A stretch of 64,000 nt of DNA from Lates calcarifer (taxonomy: Eukaryota; Chordata; Actinopteri; Centropomidae), in contig NC_066843.1 in the NCBI RefSeq assembly GCF_001640805.2, forward strand, positions 5,158,197 through 5,222,196. Direction: 5' to 3'. Both the position numbers and the translations under genes were made by a program. Below the pieces are notes generated by a model. It was not told where the DNA came from. It worked only from the letters and a program-made list of their open reading frames with translations, and did not search any database. Position 1 is the first letter of the stretch; each line of letters opens with the position of its first letter. Of the stretch, positions 1-14,059 are shown piece after piece.

Positions 1-17
1 TGTGTGTGTGTGTGTGA
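1..17. repeat. TG microsatellite at the window edge
   Basis: The first 17 bases are a pure TG dinucleotide run that presumably continues to the left. It lies in the intron before the first visible stac2 exon. Confidence 0.8.
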
Positions 18-117
18 GATTTACTGTGTCTGCTTGTGAAGAATTACACGCCTGTTTGCATATGTGCAAGAGCGTGCGTGCCTGGCACCTTCTAAGAAAA
101 TTTCTCACCACCCCCAG

Positions 118-3100
118 ACACCCCTGTCCCTGACACCGAGATCGAGAAGGAGGAAGACGAGAGCAGCGGCCAAGCTCAGACACCCGCAGAGGAGAGCAAT
201 GTGAAGGTACCACTATGTTTAATCCTGCCCATGCAGACTGTCACCACCCCTTGTTTTTTTCCTCTTCGAGCGTGTATCTCTGTCTCACGGCCTCCCCTCC
301 CTGCATGTCTCTGTGTCCAGGTACCCAAGCGCATTGAAGTTCACTCCATCCACACCTATGTAGCACTCTACAAGTTTCTGCCTCAGGAACAGAATGACCT
401 GGAACTACAGTGAGTAAAAGCCCAGCAGATTGCCTACGTGCAGGCATTTTCATAACAGGAGTGCTTGTTTGGCATTCTGTTTTTGCTATTGTGCATGAGT
501 GCATTTGCTTTGTCTGTGTTTTTCTTTTTCTTTTTTTTTTTTGGTCCCTCCCTGTGTTTTTGCCCTGGCTGTTGCTCCTGCAGGATGAAAATGTCCCCAC
601 CATCTGCAGAGGACGGTGCTGGGGCGCCCTTAAGGACGACTAATTATAAACTCAGAGCCCATCACTGTCCCCACGTAGAGCTAGCGACTGAGCTGTGTTC
701 CCAGCAGGGGAGAGGATAAAGACACTGAACAACTGAGAGATGAAAGGGCGGACAGGCATAAGGGGAGACGGCTCAGAATTGAAGATTATCAGAGGCAGGG
801 AGAGAGAGAGGAAGGAGGAACCAGGCGGGGAAAGCAAAGTTCAAATATAGAAGTAAAAGCTCTATAAGATGAAGGAGGACGAGGATAGAGAAGACAGGAA
901 GGACAGAGGAGTAAAATGAGGGCAAGATGTGTGTGTGTAGGTGTGCATGTGTGTGGATTAATAGAGGACAGATTTCACAATATAGATCCATGGGACTGTT
1001 AATAGCCATCTGTGCCGTGGCTCTGTGTGTGTGACTACACAATATATGTGAACTAATGAAAGTATAATATGTCTCTGGTCTCTATGTTCTTCTAATTAAA
1101 CATGCTCTGTTGGAGTTTGGCCAGTATGGACTGCAGATGATAAAAAAATATAGAATATTTTGGACAGAAGTCAAGACCAGACAGCAGTTTGTGCAGTGAA
1201 TAATTTTTATTTGAAAAAGTAAAAATTCTACTTTGTTTGTAATTTGGTCTACTGCACATGTTTAACAATAGATAAAACTCTGGACACATTATTATTTCTA
1301 CAAAGAGAACTAACAAATTTGTGGGAAATGTGAGCACTTAAGTTTGAAGTTGGATTTAAAAGCCCTGCACACCCACACAGGTGTTTTCAGTTATATTGGT
1401 GGATGAAATGGAGTTAAGGCAGTAATTGAGGTCACCCAATCTCCACTGCTCTGTCCAAAATCACGCTTTATTTGCTCTACAGCACACTGCATTTATCCGC
1501 TGCCATTATGTTTGATTGATTGTGTGAAATTTATGCAACATGTAGTAGTGTTCATGTTGATGACATTCATACTGCTTTCTGTTAACAATTGATGACACAA
1601 AATAATGATGATTTATAAGTTCACTTAAGCCGGGAGGGAGATGTGCACTTCCAGAGTTTAATTAGGTAACATAAGTGACAACACCTGCTTTTACAGTTGG
1701 TAAGAGGGTACAATAGACCCTTTTCTCAGCAGACATTTTGGCTTGTCATGGCAGTAAAAGCAAAGATATAACTGATCATATTAAAAATAACTGCATTCCA
1801 TGTAGGTGAGCTATTTCCAGAGCCCTAGTATTGTGCATGCAGGCTCACTCTCACGGCTTTACTGGGACACTCGAAATTTGTTTCACTTGTGCCTCTCCTG
1901 CTATAACATGTCAAAATGTCTGCTGGGAAAAAGGTGTGTGCAGTGGGGGTGGTGGGGCTTCTAGTGGATCAAATAGCACCTGCTCTCAAAAGTAGGGATG
2001 TTGAGGGTTTAATACTTTCTCTTTTGCCTTGTTAACAGTTTTCATTTTTACACCACACAAGAAAACACAGTCCAGACAATTACACTGTCAGCAGGAGCTA
2101 CTGTGTCTGGTGCACACACACAGGAATTTCTGTAGTCGCAATATTTAATGTACAGTATTGAAATGTGAAAACAATGACAACACCCACCATCCATGTTTGG
2201 AGATTATAAAGGTGTATTTTCCTACCATCCAGCAAAGCTGCTGTACCCACAGTTAAACTAGGCTAATCCCACTGTTGCACATTCAACATAAACATTCAAA
2301 ATGCATACAGAGACCTAAAAAAGAACAGAGTTTGTCTAACTCAGGGTAAGAACTTTAAATAAATTCCCAAAAACTAAATATGCATTTAAGTTTTAAGCTG
2401 TGCTCCTGGGAGAAATCTCAGTGAGCAGAGTAATTGTGCCAGTATCACCTGAGATATATGGGTCTCACCCTAGTTGGTAAGTCTGTTTAACTATGTGCAA
2501 AACTTAAATGTGTGTGTGTTTGTGGGTGATGATCATATAGGGCAGTAGTGAGAGCAGGCACCCAGGAGACACAACGTACAGAAGTGCAATTGGGACAGCA
2601 GTTTCTCCCCGTGTATCTAGGACAGTGGGTGCACTGTGTATGTATGTGTGTGTCTGAGTGTGTAGAAACGTCTCATCAAAAACTGGTAGCATGATTAGCA
2701 TGCAGGCCAGGTCGTCTACAGATCAGGTCTAGCTTTCACCGCTGCAGTAGGTGCTACAGAGTTGTATTTCATGTAGACCTCATGACTTTGGTGTCAGCTG
2801 CTCTGTCACCTCCACAGCGGGACACAAAGACTCATCCACATTTTAACCTCCACAGCTCTGCGACCGCAGGCTCTACCACTCTCTCCTTCAGTTTGATAAT
2901 GTTATCTTTTCTGCTCGTATTCAGCTCTCACTCTCTTTTTTTCTTTCCTCGCTCCTGCGCTCTCACTCTCTCACCCCCTTCATCTCCCCATCATGTATCC
3001 TGCTCTCGTCTCTCTCTCCTGTCCCCCTTTCTTCTCCCTCTCAATCACCTCCCCTTCATGCCTCCTCTTTTTCATCTTCTCTCTTGTCTTATCTCCTTTA

Positions 3101-3256
3101 GTCCTGGTGATCGGGTGCAGGTCACTGACGACTCTAATGAGGAGTGGTGGAAGGTGGGTAATAAATCATTGGCAAACATCTGTGTGTGTGTGTTTGTGTG
3201 TACTTGTTGGTTCGTACCTGTGTCCTCAAGTACATAATGTGTATTTGAATGTACAG

Positions 3257-3314
<58 letters not shown>

Positions 3315-5382
3315 ATTCAGGTCTTTAAATCAGGCCTTTAATGCACAACACCTGCTCTATTTTTGCCTGTTATAAACATACAGGCGGCCACAGACAGAAA
3401 TAGAAGTAATTTCCTCTGAAAATTACCAAAAGAGTTTAACATAATGAACGTGACTGGTGTTGCAACCTCAAAGAGGTCCTCATTGAATCTGTAATGAGCT
3501 TTACTCAGTCCCAGTGGAAATGAATGTGCACCAGTGTGTACATGTGTGTTTCAGTCACAGAAAAAAGAAAGATGAACCCTATCTTAACCAAAGTGCAGAG
3601 GTCTGTGTGTCACCTATCAGCATCTATCTAGTGACCAGTATTCACTACAACTTATGTAGCCTGAAGAGAAACAGCAGTCATTTAACAGAGTTAATCAACA
3701 CTGCTGTTCAGAGGAACCTCTAAATTATGCATAATTTGTGAATCATCTGTTCATTACTAATGTATAGAGTGTGAATCACTCCAATAAACACATCAACACC
3801 TGAGGCAGAGGGAGATAAACAATGAAATATTGCTGCATAATGAGGTTCGTCTGTTTTCAGCAGAAAACAAAGAAGCGTAATGTGCCATTCCAGTTTTTCT
3901 TTAAATAATGAGCAAAACAAATGTGACATTAAGCTGAAGTAATTTCTTGTTTGCATTTGAAAACAGTTATTACCTTAATTTGTGTCATTTTAGTGGTCTG
4001 ACTTGTTCCTACACCTGCCTCTGCAGCTTCACTGATTCCCCGCTGCACAGACAGAATTGTGATACAAAGTGTTGTTTCTCTTGTTGCCCTTCACATTGGG
4101 ATGGGAACAGAAACGCCTTCTCGATTCTACTACTGAACAACAGATGATAACAAGTCTGAAATGTGTCATTTAGCTCCAAAATGTTCAGCCACTACAGATG
4201 TATCTTTGTCAAAACAATTGTAAATCTGCTGGAGATTGACTCATTACAACAAGCGGCCAATCTTCACTGAAAAACAGCTCAAAACAAATGTTGATTACTT
4301 CTCTGTGCCCCTGTGTTTCTCCAGGGAAAGAGTGGTGACAGAGTCGGCTTCTTCCCCGCCAACTTTGTGCAGAGGGTGCGGCCAGGAGAGAGAGTGTGGC
4401 GGGTCGTCCAGGGCGTTTCCGGCAACAGAGAGAGAGGACACATGGCCGTCAGGGAATCCCAGGTACAGGAATATTACCATGCTGTTTTGTGACATATTCA
4501 GATCTTTTTTTTTTAAAACTCTGTGTTCTCTTCTGTTTTTTTTTCTTTTCCATAAATGCTTCTAAACCTTAAAGGACTATACTGAACCATTACACAGTAT
4601 GTGATCATTGGATTCTATTTGTGGTACCCACTTTATCCTGTGTGGTCGCAGGGGGCTGGAGCCTATTCCAGCACACACTGGGTGAGAGGCAGGATAGATC
4701 CTGGACAGGTCGCATACAGGGTGTGATCAAAGGATTACCAACACAATCATCTCTGTTTCATCTCATATCACTTTATACCAATTTTCAATCAGCAATTTAT
4801 GTCCCCTGGCAACCAAAAATTGATCCGATTATGCTCTAAAATCCCTCTAAGTCAGTTAAAATGAGGGGTTGTTATGTTTAAATCTCATAGTATAGTGTTT
4901 CTAAATTCAAGATTTTGTATTATCATTTATGTTTCAATAATTCAAGTCATTTTTATGTTCAAAATTCATTAATTAATGCTGATAAATTAACTGTTTTGTT
5001 TTTGAAAAATTAGAAGTGCAAGTGCCACTAACTGCCAGCATGTTGATTCATTCTGTTGGCAACATTCATTCACATGCACATTTAAGAGAAAGATTTAGTG
5101 CGCTTAGTCACTGAATTTTCTGCCAGATTTGATATGCGTGTTGGCAATTCCCTCAATACATGCTTATGTTCTTGAAAATCTATTAATGTATCACACTTTT
5201 TAAATTTAGAAATCGCTTTTTCAGCAGGTGAAACTGTTGTTATGCTCCAGTAAAAAAAGACTGATTCTGTCTCCTTCCCTCAGATCTGTGTGGGGAAGCG
5301 AGAAGACGGCGAGCTGTACCTGAAGCTGAGCAGTGGGAAGAAGAGAGGGCTGGTCCCAGCTGACTCCATAGAGGAGATCTGA
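118..5382 (+). CDS. stac2: STAC-family SH3 adaptor, probably stac2 (3' part, five exons)
   Basis: Coding exons: <118-206, 321-409, 3102-3153, 4325-4462, 5284-5382. All joins are GT-AG and keep frame, and the stop is TGA at 5380-5382. STAC proteins are cytoplasmic adaptors (C1 domain plus tandem SH3 domains) that bind the II-III loop of voltage-gated L-type calcium channels. The C1 domain lies off the left edge. The first visible exon is an acidic linker ([11 protein letters not shown]). SH3-1 follows, with ALYKF, the D-S-N-E-E-W-W acidic/Trp segment and the [11 protein letters not shown] end; then SH3-2 from ICVGKRE to [11 protein letters not shown]. The exon at 321-409 ends in a split codon completed as His by the next exon, so the apparent read-through past 410 is intron. 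STAC, STAC2 and STAC3 are similar here. I prefer stac2 because the other genes of this block (adam11, p3h4, fkbp10) share human 17q with STAC2; paralogue choice is inference. Confidence 0.88.
1717..1935. mobile_element. MITE-like element with about 30 bp terminal inverted repeats, in a stac2 intron
   Basis: The left end at about 1717-1750 contains CAGCAGACATTTTG and the right end at about 1905-1935 contains CAAAATGTCTGCTG. The ends are inverted complements over about 30 bp with few mismatches and enclose about 160 bp of non-coding DNA. This is the structure of a short non-autonomous DNA transposon. I did not identify the superfamily, and the target-site duplication is unclear. Confidence 0.6.
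3181..3312. repeat. GT microsatellite tract
   Basis: A short GT run at about 3181-3200 and a pure (GT)26 run at 3261-3312 lie just downstream of the stac2 exon at 3102-3153. They create spurious Val/Cys open frames. A tract of this length is likely polymorphic. Confidence 0.9.
4628..4713 (+). repeat. Teleost interspersed repeat fragment in the last stac2 intron
   Basis: The segment with GGTCGCAGGGGGCTGGAGCC, CACACTGGGTGAGAGGC and CCTGGACAGGTCGC closely resembles a very common teleost dispersed repeat that I know only as a sequence pattern; I cannot name the family with certainty. No coding function is suggested. Confidence 0.6.
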
Positions 5383-5684
5383 GCCTCTGCGTGTACGCAT
5401 CCCCGTCTTTCCACTCCTACTTTCCCCCAGGGACGCACACCCATCTTCAAAACTACTGCCACCACTCCTCTCCCCCTCTCACTCCCCCACCTCACCTCAC
5501 CTCGGCAAAACGTCAGCCGCAGCCTCTCCAGCGAGTCCTGACTGACTTAAAGCGAACGCAGATACAACTGGACAGAAAACACACACTTCTGCAAAGATCT
5601 GGAACCATTACCCCACCCCAACCCCCAACCCCCAGTGAACACATGGTTTCCAGTTGAATTGGCTTGCTGTTAGTCCTTAATAAA
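5383..5684 (+). terminator. stac2 3' UTR with poly(A) signal AATAAA at 5679-5684
   Basis: A GC/CA-rich untranslated stretch follows the TGA stop. The first canonical AATAAA lies about 300 bp downstream, at 5679-5684. A second AATAAA at 7922-7927 could serve a longer 3' UTR isoform. Both are read from the sequence alone. Confidence 0.6.
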
Positions 5685-8600
5685 GTGTACAGTTATGCAG
5701 TAGTCCTGCTCTTAGAAAGGGGCTGTGTCTCAGCAGTTTCACAGTAGGTTTATCTTTTCAAATACAAAAGTTGATGTTTAGTTAGACAAAGGGCGCACAA
5801 GTGAAAAATGCTTTGAATATATTTGCCAAATGCTAGTTCAGATTTTGTTTTTCCTTATCAAAAAGACGTCTACCAACGTGGGAGGAGGCTGTGTCTTGTC
5901 ATGGGAACATGATGCTTCTGTCAGTGTCCTTTTCTTGTTTCTACCCACTCCGTATGTCTCATCCCTATCTGCTCATGTCAGGATCTCTGGCCCGGGGACT
6001 GATACCAGCTTCATGCAAACTGGTACACAACAGGAGGCACTCGCCAAGGACAAGTGCTGCCAGCCAGAGGAAGCTCCTGCCATTCAGACAGACAGGAGAA
6101 TCAGATGAAAGGAGTACACACAATCCAACAAATCCTCAGCAGTGTCGGGCTGAGTTAGAACTGCACTTGCCAACTCAAGGGTGCCGAAATGAGGAGATTT
6201 TCAAAGGAAAATTGGAGGCTGTGAGGATTTCTTCACAAGAAACTCAAAAAACTTTTTACCCTGACTTTTTCAGTATAAAATTACAATGAAAATATAGTAC
6301 AAAAACTGTATCAGCACCTTTTAATGTCTGGTAGGAAAACATAAATCTACAGAAAGATCAACTCGACACATTTTGAAAAACAAATTTTCCCTTTTCAACT
6401 CTCAGAGAGACAGGAACTGAAACTTCCAGGAATTTCTCAACAATGTATCTTTCCTTTTCTTTTTTGGCTAATAACACGACCATGGAGAAATAAACTCTGG
6501 TGCAACATATTGTGGATAATTCAGAAACAGCAGTGATTGTCTAAGGTTTACATTTTGTTGTCTTAATGTTTTGATGCAGGAGAAATCAAAAGGAGGAGCC
6601 TCTCTAGGAAAAGGGAGTGTGTTCCTCTCTTGTTTGTCTGGCGGTTGTGAGCACTGAGCAAGAAAAAAAATTGCCAACATCTTCCAAGTGTAGCAGTTAC
6701 AAGTGGCAGGAGCCATTCTCCTATGTTCACATGAAGCGAGAGCTCAGCCAGCTTAAAAGGGTCGGTTTCTGCAGAGAGCCCGCTGAAGAGCCACAGTGGG
6801 TGTTGCAAGCATTGCACAGCATTTTAACGTGTTCACTAGAGCTGGAACAGCAGGAGATAAACTGAGGCCAGTCTGCCAGAAAAACAACAACACGACGGGG
6901 ATCTTTCTGGCCATGACAAGGAGTCTAAGTTTTGCTGACAGCTCGGAGGAGGACACGGGGAAAACAGAGGGAGGAGGAGGTGCAGTGAGAGGAGAGAGAG
7001 GAATGACATGAGTGTTGAACCATTATGAGTCAGTGTGTGTGCAGTGCAGGTACTGTTGTACCCATGGGTGCACGAGTCATCACTGATCAAATGTCAGCCT
7101 GTCACCTCCATCTCACACTCCACGTTTTGGCCTCTCTTGTCTTCTTGTTATTGATGTGACTGGTCACTTTTGACTGAACATGAAGGCGTTTTTTTTTCTT
7201 GTATGTAGGTAGGTGCACTTTTGATGGCTTACACTTCTACTGATTCATAAATTCATGACTTATTTAATAAAGTTGATGCCTTTTTTTGAAAGAACATGTT
7301 TTTCCTGAGCAGATGCACACACTCTCTGCTTGTGGAGGATCATAAACATTAGGAAAATGTAGAATCGAAGCAGAGACTGTAACAGTAGAATGATTGCACT
7401 GCAAACGATGAAATAATTTGACTCATCTGTCTTCTTTCCAAGCACAGAGATCTAACATGATCGTTCTTTAGTCTACATTTCAATATATGTGAAACCCTTT
7501 AGAGACTATGACAAATAAGCTTCTCTTCTTGTAATAAGGACAATAGCACTTTGTTTTGTGTCATCTGAATAAGTTGTCCTTTTTGTTGAGGTATCTCCTT
7601 CATAGTGATCGCTGTCATATTCAGCAGTGCTTTACCTGCAGCTTAACTTCACCATGGAGCTCTCTAGTTGAAGGCTGATGGTTTGTCAGATGTTTCTAAG
7701 GTGGAAAAGACTAAGCATTTACACAGCAGCACAAACATCTTGGAGAAAAATGGTGTCAGAGCAAAACTGGATTTATGATTTTACCCATGTAAACACTTTG
7801 TTATCTTGCATTGCGCCTAGTTTTATGTAACATCACATGTTCACACCTTTGAGATTTCAAAATGTAAAGTATGTGTTTGGATGTGTCCTGAGTCTGGAGT
7901 CATTGGTTGGCCACATACCTCAATAAAAGATCTTTACAAAACACTAACTGCCCTTTTTATGTATGCAGTCTGTCACATGATATGCACACTGGCACAGCCG
8001 AGATACTCCTGCATGTGTGTTTTTTTTGCATCTGTAATCATTCACAGCCTCTTTACCCCAAAGATAGCAGGGGGCCTTTGAATAAGACCACTTTAATGGC
8101 AAGTTTCAGTGGCGTCCATGCATAATGCACCAGTCTCCATCCACAAACATACACTGCTGTGCACAGCCGAATACCAAAATGATGCTCTTAACAGCCACAA
8201 TATAAATAGCACGCAATGACACTGCTAGAGGGAGAGCAATTCAGGCCTTTTTATTTAATGACACACAGCTACATACACCAGAGAAAAAATATTGACAATT
8301 CTAGTAAACAACCAACAGTCAAGGAAACCAACACTGATTGGTCTCACTGATTTGGTTTTTATACCAAGAATGAAAATTTAGTCCTTAATCATTAACTCAC
8401 TGGATGAAATTTGTAAGCACAGAATGTTAGCTTAAAGCAGTCGATAGCTGAACAGCTGAGCACTTCTATCAGTTGTATCTGTGTGTGTTTGTGTTCAGCT
8501 CAGTCACCAGAGACTCCATTTCTTTCCATTATGTCAGTCTAGTCTCTCTCCTTGTTTCTCTCGTGTCTTTGCATTTATAAGGTGGATTCACAAAGCATTA

Positions 8601-11600
8601 ATTTTCCACTCAAGGTGAAACATTTTTTAACAAACACAGACGCATCTTCATCCATCCGCACCACCCTGTCATTCCATTAACTTTACATGTAATCGTACCA
8701 TGTCTAGAATTCACCTCATATTCTGTCTGAACACACAGTAACACTTGTTACCAACTAATACCAACATTTTACAGATAGTTGCTAATTGCCTGCATCACTG
8801 TCTCCTCTGAATCCTTTTATATAAAAGATTTAGTGGTACTCTGACCAGGTTTGCATTATAAGTTGGAGCAGACCACTGTTTCACATCATCTTAACCTCTG
8901 CTTTACAGAGTGAACACATTGTTTTGATGCCATTTACAGCAGTAATGCTTTGGATGCAATTAGAAACTCCTCTTAAAAACTGCTTGTAGACTCTGAACAA
9001 TCATATACAGCCTCAGAAAACTTGGATCATGCTGCTGGCAGATGTTGAATTCAGTGATTGTTATTTTGGCCTTTTTTATGGCGTTCTGAAGAACCAGTTC
9101 ACATTCTGTCATGGAGCTGCACTTGCTAACTGCTAGTGTTTACATTGGATAAACAACTGCAACATATTTATTTTTGGCTGCACGTTTTACTTTTAAGGTC
9201 ATGTCTACTGGTGCGCATGTTTGATTTTTGGGTGTAAATCTGACACCAGTTAACTAAAACAATAGCTGGTGTCTTGACAGAAGGGATCTTCGGTTGGTTG
9301 ATGAAGTGGGCTGAGCTTCACCACCAACAGCGGCTGCTACATACCTCTATTAACACTTGACAGTGCTGCCCCATCTGCTGTGACTCAGAGCACGGCGAGT
9401 CCTTTCAAGCTGATGAAACTTTGCCAGTGTGGGAGAGCGTTGTTGAACAGCCCCATCTTTCTCTTCATCCTCTAATCTTCTCATTTCATTTTTCTGGCTC
9501 AATCTTCCTCTCTCCTCCTGCCTCCTTCCTTACTGTCACTTTACAGACATTGACGCAGACCCAGTCACCCTCTCCCCTGTCTTTCACTGTCTCTCTTAAT
9601 CTTCTGGCTCAGTCTCTCTTTCTGTCCCTCTCTCCCTATCAGTTCCTGACACTGACTTCATGCTGATGTCTCTCTTTCTTGCATCAGTCTGTCTCTGAGT
9701 TGCGCTAGCAAGAAGCAAATAAGGCAATGACTGTCTATTTCCTTTCCTCTTTCCTCCAGCTCCTGTTTTGACATTACTTATAATTAGAGTTATTGTAAGG
9801 AGCCTCTATCTGCACTCACCTCTCCTGATTGGATTAAGGAGAAAAATCTGAGGAGGTGGAGAAGCTGCTGAAAGTGAAATTGCCTATTAATAATGCTTCA
9901 TTTCTGCTGGCTGCTCTGGCTAAGCTTGGCCATAACATTGACTTTCTAAGGTAGTAAAGCAACAGAGGGAGGGCAATTAAGGCCTGGTGTGGTTACGTGG
10001 TTATTTCCGAAATCTAGCCCAGTGTCATATCTGGCTGACCCTGCACACACCCTGCAGGGGTGTGCTTGTGCTCCTGTATAATAAATGTCCACTATCATTA
10101 TTCAGAACATCCCCAGCTGTTATTATCACGTCTCGTGACCTTTCGAGGTTCCCCCCCAAGCAAGTGTCAGGACTAACAGCCTCTGCGCCTTCTGCCCCTG
10201 TTCAGGTGAACAAAGCGCTGTAACATCAATAGAGACCGACAGGAAGGAAGGAAGGAAAGAGAGATAGATAGAGAAAGAGGGAGAATCAGCTGCTGAACAG
10301 AACATCGCGTCCCTCGTCTTTTATTTCTCATCCATGTGGTTCTTTCTCGCTAACATCAAACTGTTTGCGGTTGCATTTTGCAGTAGGTTCCAGTCAGCGA
10401 GGTTTGGGTGTGGACCAAGCAAAAACAAACTAAATCTAGTTTTCCTTGACAGCTGTGAGCAAGTAGCTCAATGTCTCCATGCCATGAATGGCTTGGAATC
10501 AAGTTTTCTCACACACTTGTTTCATTTGGGTCCAGGCAGGGCAGGACTATGGCACTGACCCTGACTCACTCAGCCAAGCCAAACTTTGCTCAGTCGAACA
10601 TCCACAGTAGCTGAATTTTTCTGGCTGAGCTTCTGAACTGGAAATGGATGGACTGTGACTCACTGGTCACGGAATGCCTGGTTATCATCAAAATACATGC
10701 CAAAACGCTTACTATAAGCAGCAACAGTGCAAACAAAGGATTAAATCCTCTTGGTATATAGAGTCTAGATTTCCAGTACTGTGGAAAAATAATACTGCTT
10801 GGCATTCTTAGTTGGAAATTACTGGTGAAATGCTCTTTTCAGTAATCATAATAACTCCCACTTGTTGTTATAATGTTCCAGAATCAACAAATTTGATATT
10901 TTTCCTTATTTTCTTATTTTAGAGCATCAACACTTTGTGATCCACGACAAATGACTATTCATGGGAGAAAAAGATTTGTCTTGCATGATTTGTTTCTTTT
11001 AACTCAAATAACGTGACAGTTGGTGTCTGATACATTTTGATACCCAAACCTAATCCCTCATCTACAAAAATAGCAGATATGTAAACCACAAAAAAACAAA
11101 TCACAAATTTTCTCTTAAATACTGAGAAAAACATGTTTCATTCAACCATTCTTAGCCCACACCCTCGATACATACCCACTGAAATGCACACACACACAAA
11201 GGCTGTTCCCTCCTTACTGTTTCTTATTATAAATATGCAATTTTCACACTTTCTGTTTCTAGAGGGAGGAAGCGGGCGATTATCGAAGCAAAGCAAATAA
11301 CTACAAAAGCAGCTGTCAGGGGAATCCAATTGCAAAAATAGAGCTGATTAAATGAATAGTTGTTCCAAGAATAGCAAGTAATCACAGGTTGGTAAAACAC
11401 ACACACACACACTCGCACACACACATATACATACATGATTGAGGCTGGCAGAAGAATAAAGAATTATTTCTTCAGCTGCAAGTACAACATAACATTAGCC
11501 TTTCAACTTCACCCACACAGGAACAGATGCAGTGTGACAATCTGTCTTCTACATCACAATACCACACACACAGAAATAAATATAATGTATGTGCAGACAG

Positions 11601-14059
11601 AGAGAAATAGAAACAAAAAGCAATTTATAATGCTGTCACATGTATGTTGTTTACAGATAGCACAAGGGCGGGGCTGAGGTTATTATCTCATTCCTGTTTT
11701 TTCTTCCCCACTGTTCCAGTTCTGTCCCTGTATCCTTTCCATTTATTGCACATAACAGAGGGGGAGAGCAAAAATGTCATTAAGGGGAGACAAATCACTG
11801 CACAGTCTTGTTTAATAAAACAAACCTCAGAGACACATATGACGACAGGCTCAAAGCTGAGGTGCATGCAGTCCAAAAAGAACAAATTTGGAAAAGAGAC
11901 AAAATCCAGACCACCATAACCGAGACCACAGATCATCTTTTTTATCTCACTCACCACTTCACGACAAAGCTTGTGGAAGACATGATACCTTTTTCTTTCC
12001 AGCTACGTGGGCGTGTAAATCAGGGATTAAGGAGTACTGTGTGACAAAGCGCCAGAGAGCCATCAGACAGATAAACTAAGTTTTGGGGGAGATTAGACCA
12101 CTGGTCAACTTCGCTTTTAAGAGAGAAAGAAGAATAAACATCATCATTCATGTGTCCTGTAGATTGTTTTGCTCTGGTGCTCACTGTGCTTACAGTTGAG
12201 CATACATCATGTTGAGCAACTACTGGTAACTATCTCAAAATGAAAAAATGAGATTTGATATTTAGCAGCTCTAAGGCTGGAGGATAAGACAATTTTCCAG
12301 GTCTGTTTTTTTTTTATTCTGCATAGACATTTCTGGCAGTGCAGTCTTGGATATTTCATTATTTGTTTCCTTACTTCTGAGGAGCCTGCACTAAGCAAAT
12401 AAGAAGATTTATAAAGCAATATGAGTGTGCAGTTCGGTTATGTAATTTTAAGTCGAGCAGTTTTGAATAAAATGCAAAAACGACAATATGACAATTACCA
12501 GCTGCTGGGGAAACTGGGAGACTGTACATGGACAAATAGTTATACACTACAGTCTATTGAAAAATGTACAAACATTGATTCATTTCTGATTTTAAAAAAA
12601 ATTGCTACATCCATGTCATGCAATGTCATTCTTTCACATATGCATGTTCTCTTAATGAAATGCATACCTATGTTAGCATGTAGCACTAATTAACCATAAT
12701 CTAACTGCATCGCATGTATGATTTTGGAGTCTTAATAATTCAACAGGTGAGTGAAGGACCACTCACTGGCTGTGATTGTTTCTGAGCTGTGAGAAAGTAA
12801 AACCTGCAGCTGGACAGACAGGACAGACAGACAGACCTACAGGTGGCCGGGGAGGTCAGTCAATCCATGACCAGACAGGAGTCAGAGGTTATTACTGATA
12901 AGATGATTGGAAGCGACTGACAGGCGAGGAGGGAGTCAGGCAGGGGGGCTGATAGCTCCACCGTCTCCCTGTGGAAAATAATACCAGGAGACGTTGGTCT
13001 GACTGTGATTCAGCACTCAGTCAGTAATGATGACTGATGCTTCAAACAAGCTACTGACTCATCAGTCTTCCTCAGAGCCACATGCCATTAGCGGGGCTCA
13101 GCTCGCCCGGTGTGCTCTGCCCCCTGATCAGCGCTGATTAGAGGTAGACTAACATGGACGCCTCACTCCTGTGAATCAATGATTGCCCTACATTTGTTTA
13201 ACACATTCTCCCTCTAATTAAAGTCAACTGTGACCCTGCATCCACCCATGCACACACACACTCTTTCACACACACAGAGATACACACTGCATGATATGCC
13301 CTATTAATGAAACATGAGCTTCACCCGCCCCTTTCAGCCCTCTCTCATTTTCTCTCTACTCTCTCTCTCCAAGAGTTAAAGCCAGGGGCATAGCTAGTGG
13401 TGGAGCTGCTGCAGCACACACACTCAAACACACACACACACGAACTGTTATGGTCCACTAACTCACGTCATCCTTCTCTACACAGCTGACCTTTACTTTA
13501 GTCAACAGATAGATGAAATGAAACTGTGAGAGCCTGGTGAAGAAGCACCACTCGGTTTCTCAGAGCAGTCTAAAAAGTATTTTATTTCTTTGTTGCATGT
13601 ATCCACACGTATCACTTACATTAAGTGCATTGTATTAACAATGCAAGCCTCTATTTAGATAAAGCTACTGGGAACTGTCAATGACATTATATATCTTAAT
13701 TAAATAATTAACATTAATTAGCTGGCCAACTGATCTCCCTATTTTCCATTTCAAGAATTGTTTAAAGTTATTAGCCAACGTTAGCATTAACCAGCATTTA
13801 TCTTCACTCTTTTACTCACTAGGAGCTGCCTCCTCCGGTGGGAGGCAATGACTTCTTCTCTTCTACTGGAGTTAGCATGCTAACCAGCTAGCTTCGAGAT
13901 AGCGCTGCTCAGAGCTTTTGGCAAGCAACTATCACCTCCACCTGCGTCCGAGAAGAAACCACGTCCGGCGACAGAGAAAACTTAAAGGTAGTCCCTTTTA
14001 AGGTAATGTTTCTTTGCTTTGTGATTGGAACAAGATGCCTTGAACTACAATAACATTAA
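5685..14059. other. Gene-poor intergenic stretch
   Basis: No exon series with consistent frame and splice sites was found on either strand. The stretch holds scattered low-complexity DNA: a pyrimidine-rich tract at about 9450-9680, a GGAA/GATA tract at about 10240-10285, an AC microsatellite at 11396-11429, and CA-rich DNA near 13245-13280 and 13420-13440. Open frames here are under 100 codons and show no protein character. The first part may be extended stac2 3' UTR. Conserved non-coding elements cannot be judged without alignment. Confidence 0.6.
11396..11429. repeat. AC microsatellite
   Basis: An interrupted (AC)n run with one TCGC interruption lies in the intergenic region between stac2 and gtf3a. 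Confidence 0.85.

Noticed and set aside
410..719. Read-through of the stac2 exon at 321-409 into a frame with [10 protein letters not shown]
   Set aside because: The GTGAGT donor at 410 joined to the acceptor at 3101 gives the conserved SH3 sequence; the read-through does not.
2782..3328. Ser/Leu-rich frames of 111-151 codons
   Set aside because: Pyrimidine tract and GT microsatellite around the 52 nt stac2 exon; only 3102-3153 is coding.
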